Origin: an uncultured Nitrospira sp.
Lineage (GTDB): Bacteria > Nitrospirota > Nitrospiria > Nitrospirales > UBA8639
Direction: 5' to 3'
Assembly (NCBI GenBank): GCA_902500695.1
Contig: CABVRQ010000067.1
Span: forward strand, 14,294-21,111
DNA: 6,818 nucleotides
Translations under genes and position numbers: made by a program
Notes under the pieces: model-generated
What the model was told of the DNA's origin: nothing
The model's database searches: none
The model's input: the letters and a program-made list of their open reading frames with translations, nothing else
In this document: piece by piece, positions 6,734 through 6,818 of the stretch
Layout of the letters: every line of letters starts with the position of its first letter
How positions within the stretch are numbered: position 1 is the stretch's first letter

Positions 6734-6818
6734 GACTCGTGTGCTCCTGTGACCATCACCGCCCATGGCCTGCGACATTTTACGCTCCCTGGTTGCCAAT
6801 GCATTCATGACTGAAAAA
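6734..6818. other. Right window edge, nothing identified
   Basis: The last 85 bases are too short to judge. After the TGA at 6731 the same + strand frame stays open to another TGA at 6812. On the - strand a frame is open from the window edge to about 6681, so the tail of a gene lying beyond the edge cannot be excluded. Confidence 0.3.

Noticed and set aside
1..6818. tRNA, rRNA, CRISPR array, insertion sequence or attachment site
   Set aside because: No regularly spaced repeats, transposase-like reading frames, terminal inverted repeats or tRNA-like folds were seen by eye.

Overview
The window looks like part of the chromosome of a chemolithoautotrophic Gram-negative bacterium of balanced GC content. 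Two things point there. One is the C-terminal part of a DabA-type inorganic-carbon transporter subunit followed by a PII-like regulator, a pairing seen in CO2-fixing bacteria. The other is a TolC-type outer-membrane channel, which requires a double membrane. A Nitrospira-like nitrite oxidiser would fit, but that is only a guess; nothing in the window fixes the taxon.

Layout. Positions 1-1282 (+ strand) hold the 3' end of dabA, entering from the left edge, then a small PII-like gene with a good Shine-Dalgarno sequence. These are very probably one operon for bicarbonate/CO2 uptake and its regulation. Positions 1283-1587 form a convergent spacer with no convincing gene. Positions 1588-6205 (or 6259), on the - strand, hold a compact three-gene operon read in the order HlyD-like adaptor, TolC-like outer-membrane factor, ABC-exporter-like protein. 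Positions 6260-6818 hold the presumed promoter region of that operon and an unresolved right end with one doubtful small + strand reading frame.

How the genes fit together. The - strand operon has the three parts of a type I secretion or tripartite efflux machine: inner-membrane ABC protein, periplasmic adaptor and outer-membrane duct. The main surprise is the ABC protein. It keeps the transmembrane domain and the overall shape of a nucleotide-binding domain, but nearly every ATPase motif is altered. The P-loop Gly, Lys and Ser/Thr, the Q-loop Gln, the LSGGQ Gly-Gly, the catalytic Glu after Walker B and the switch His are all replaced. The reading frame is intact over 551 codons, so this looks like a maintained pseudo-ATPase rather than a decaying gene. 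No intact ATPase partner and no recognisable cargo gene is visible in the window.
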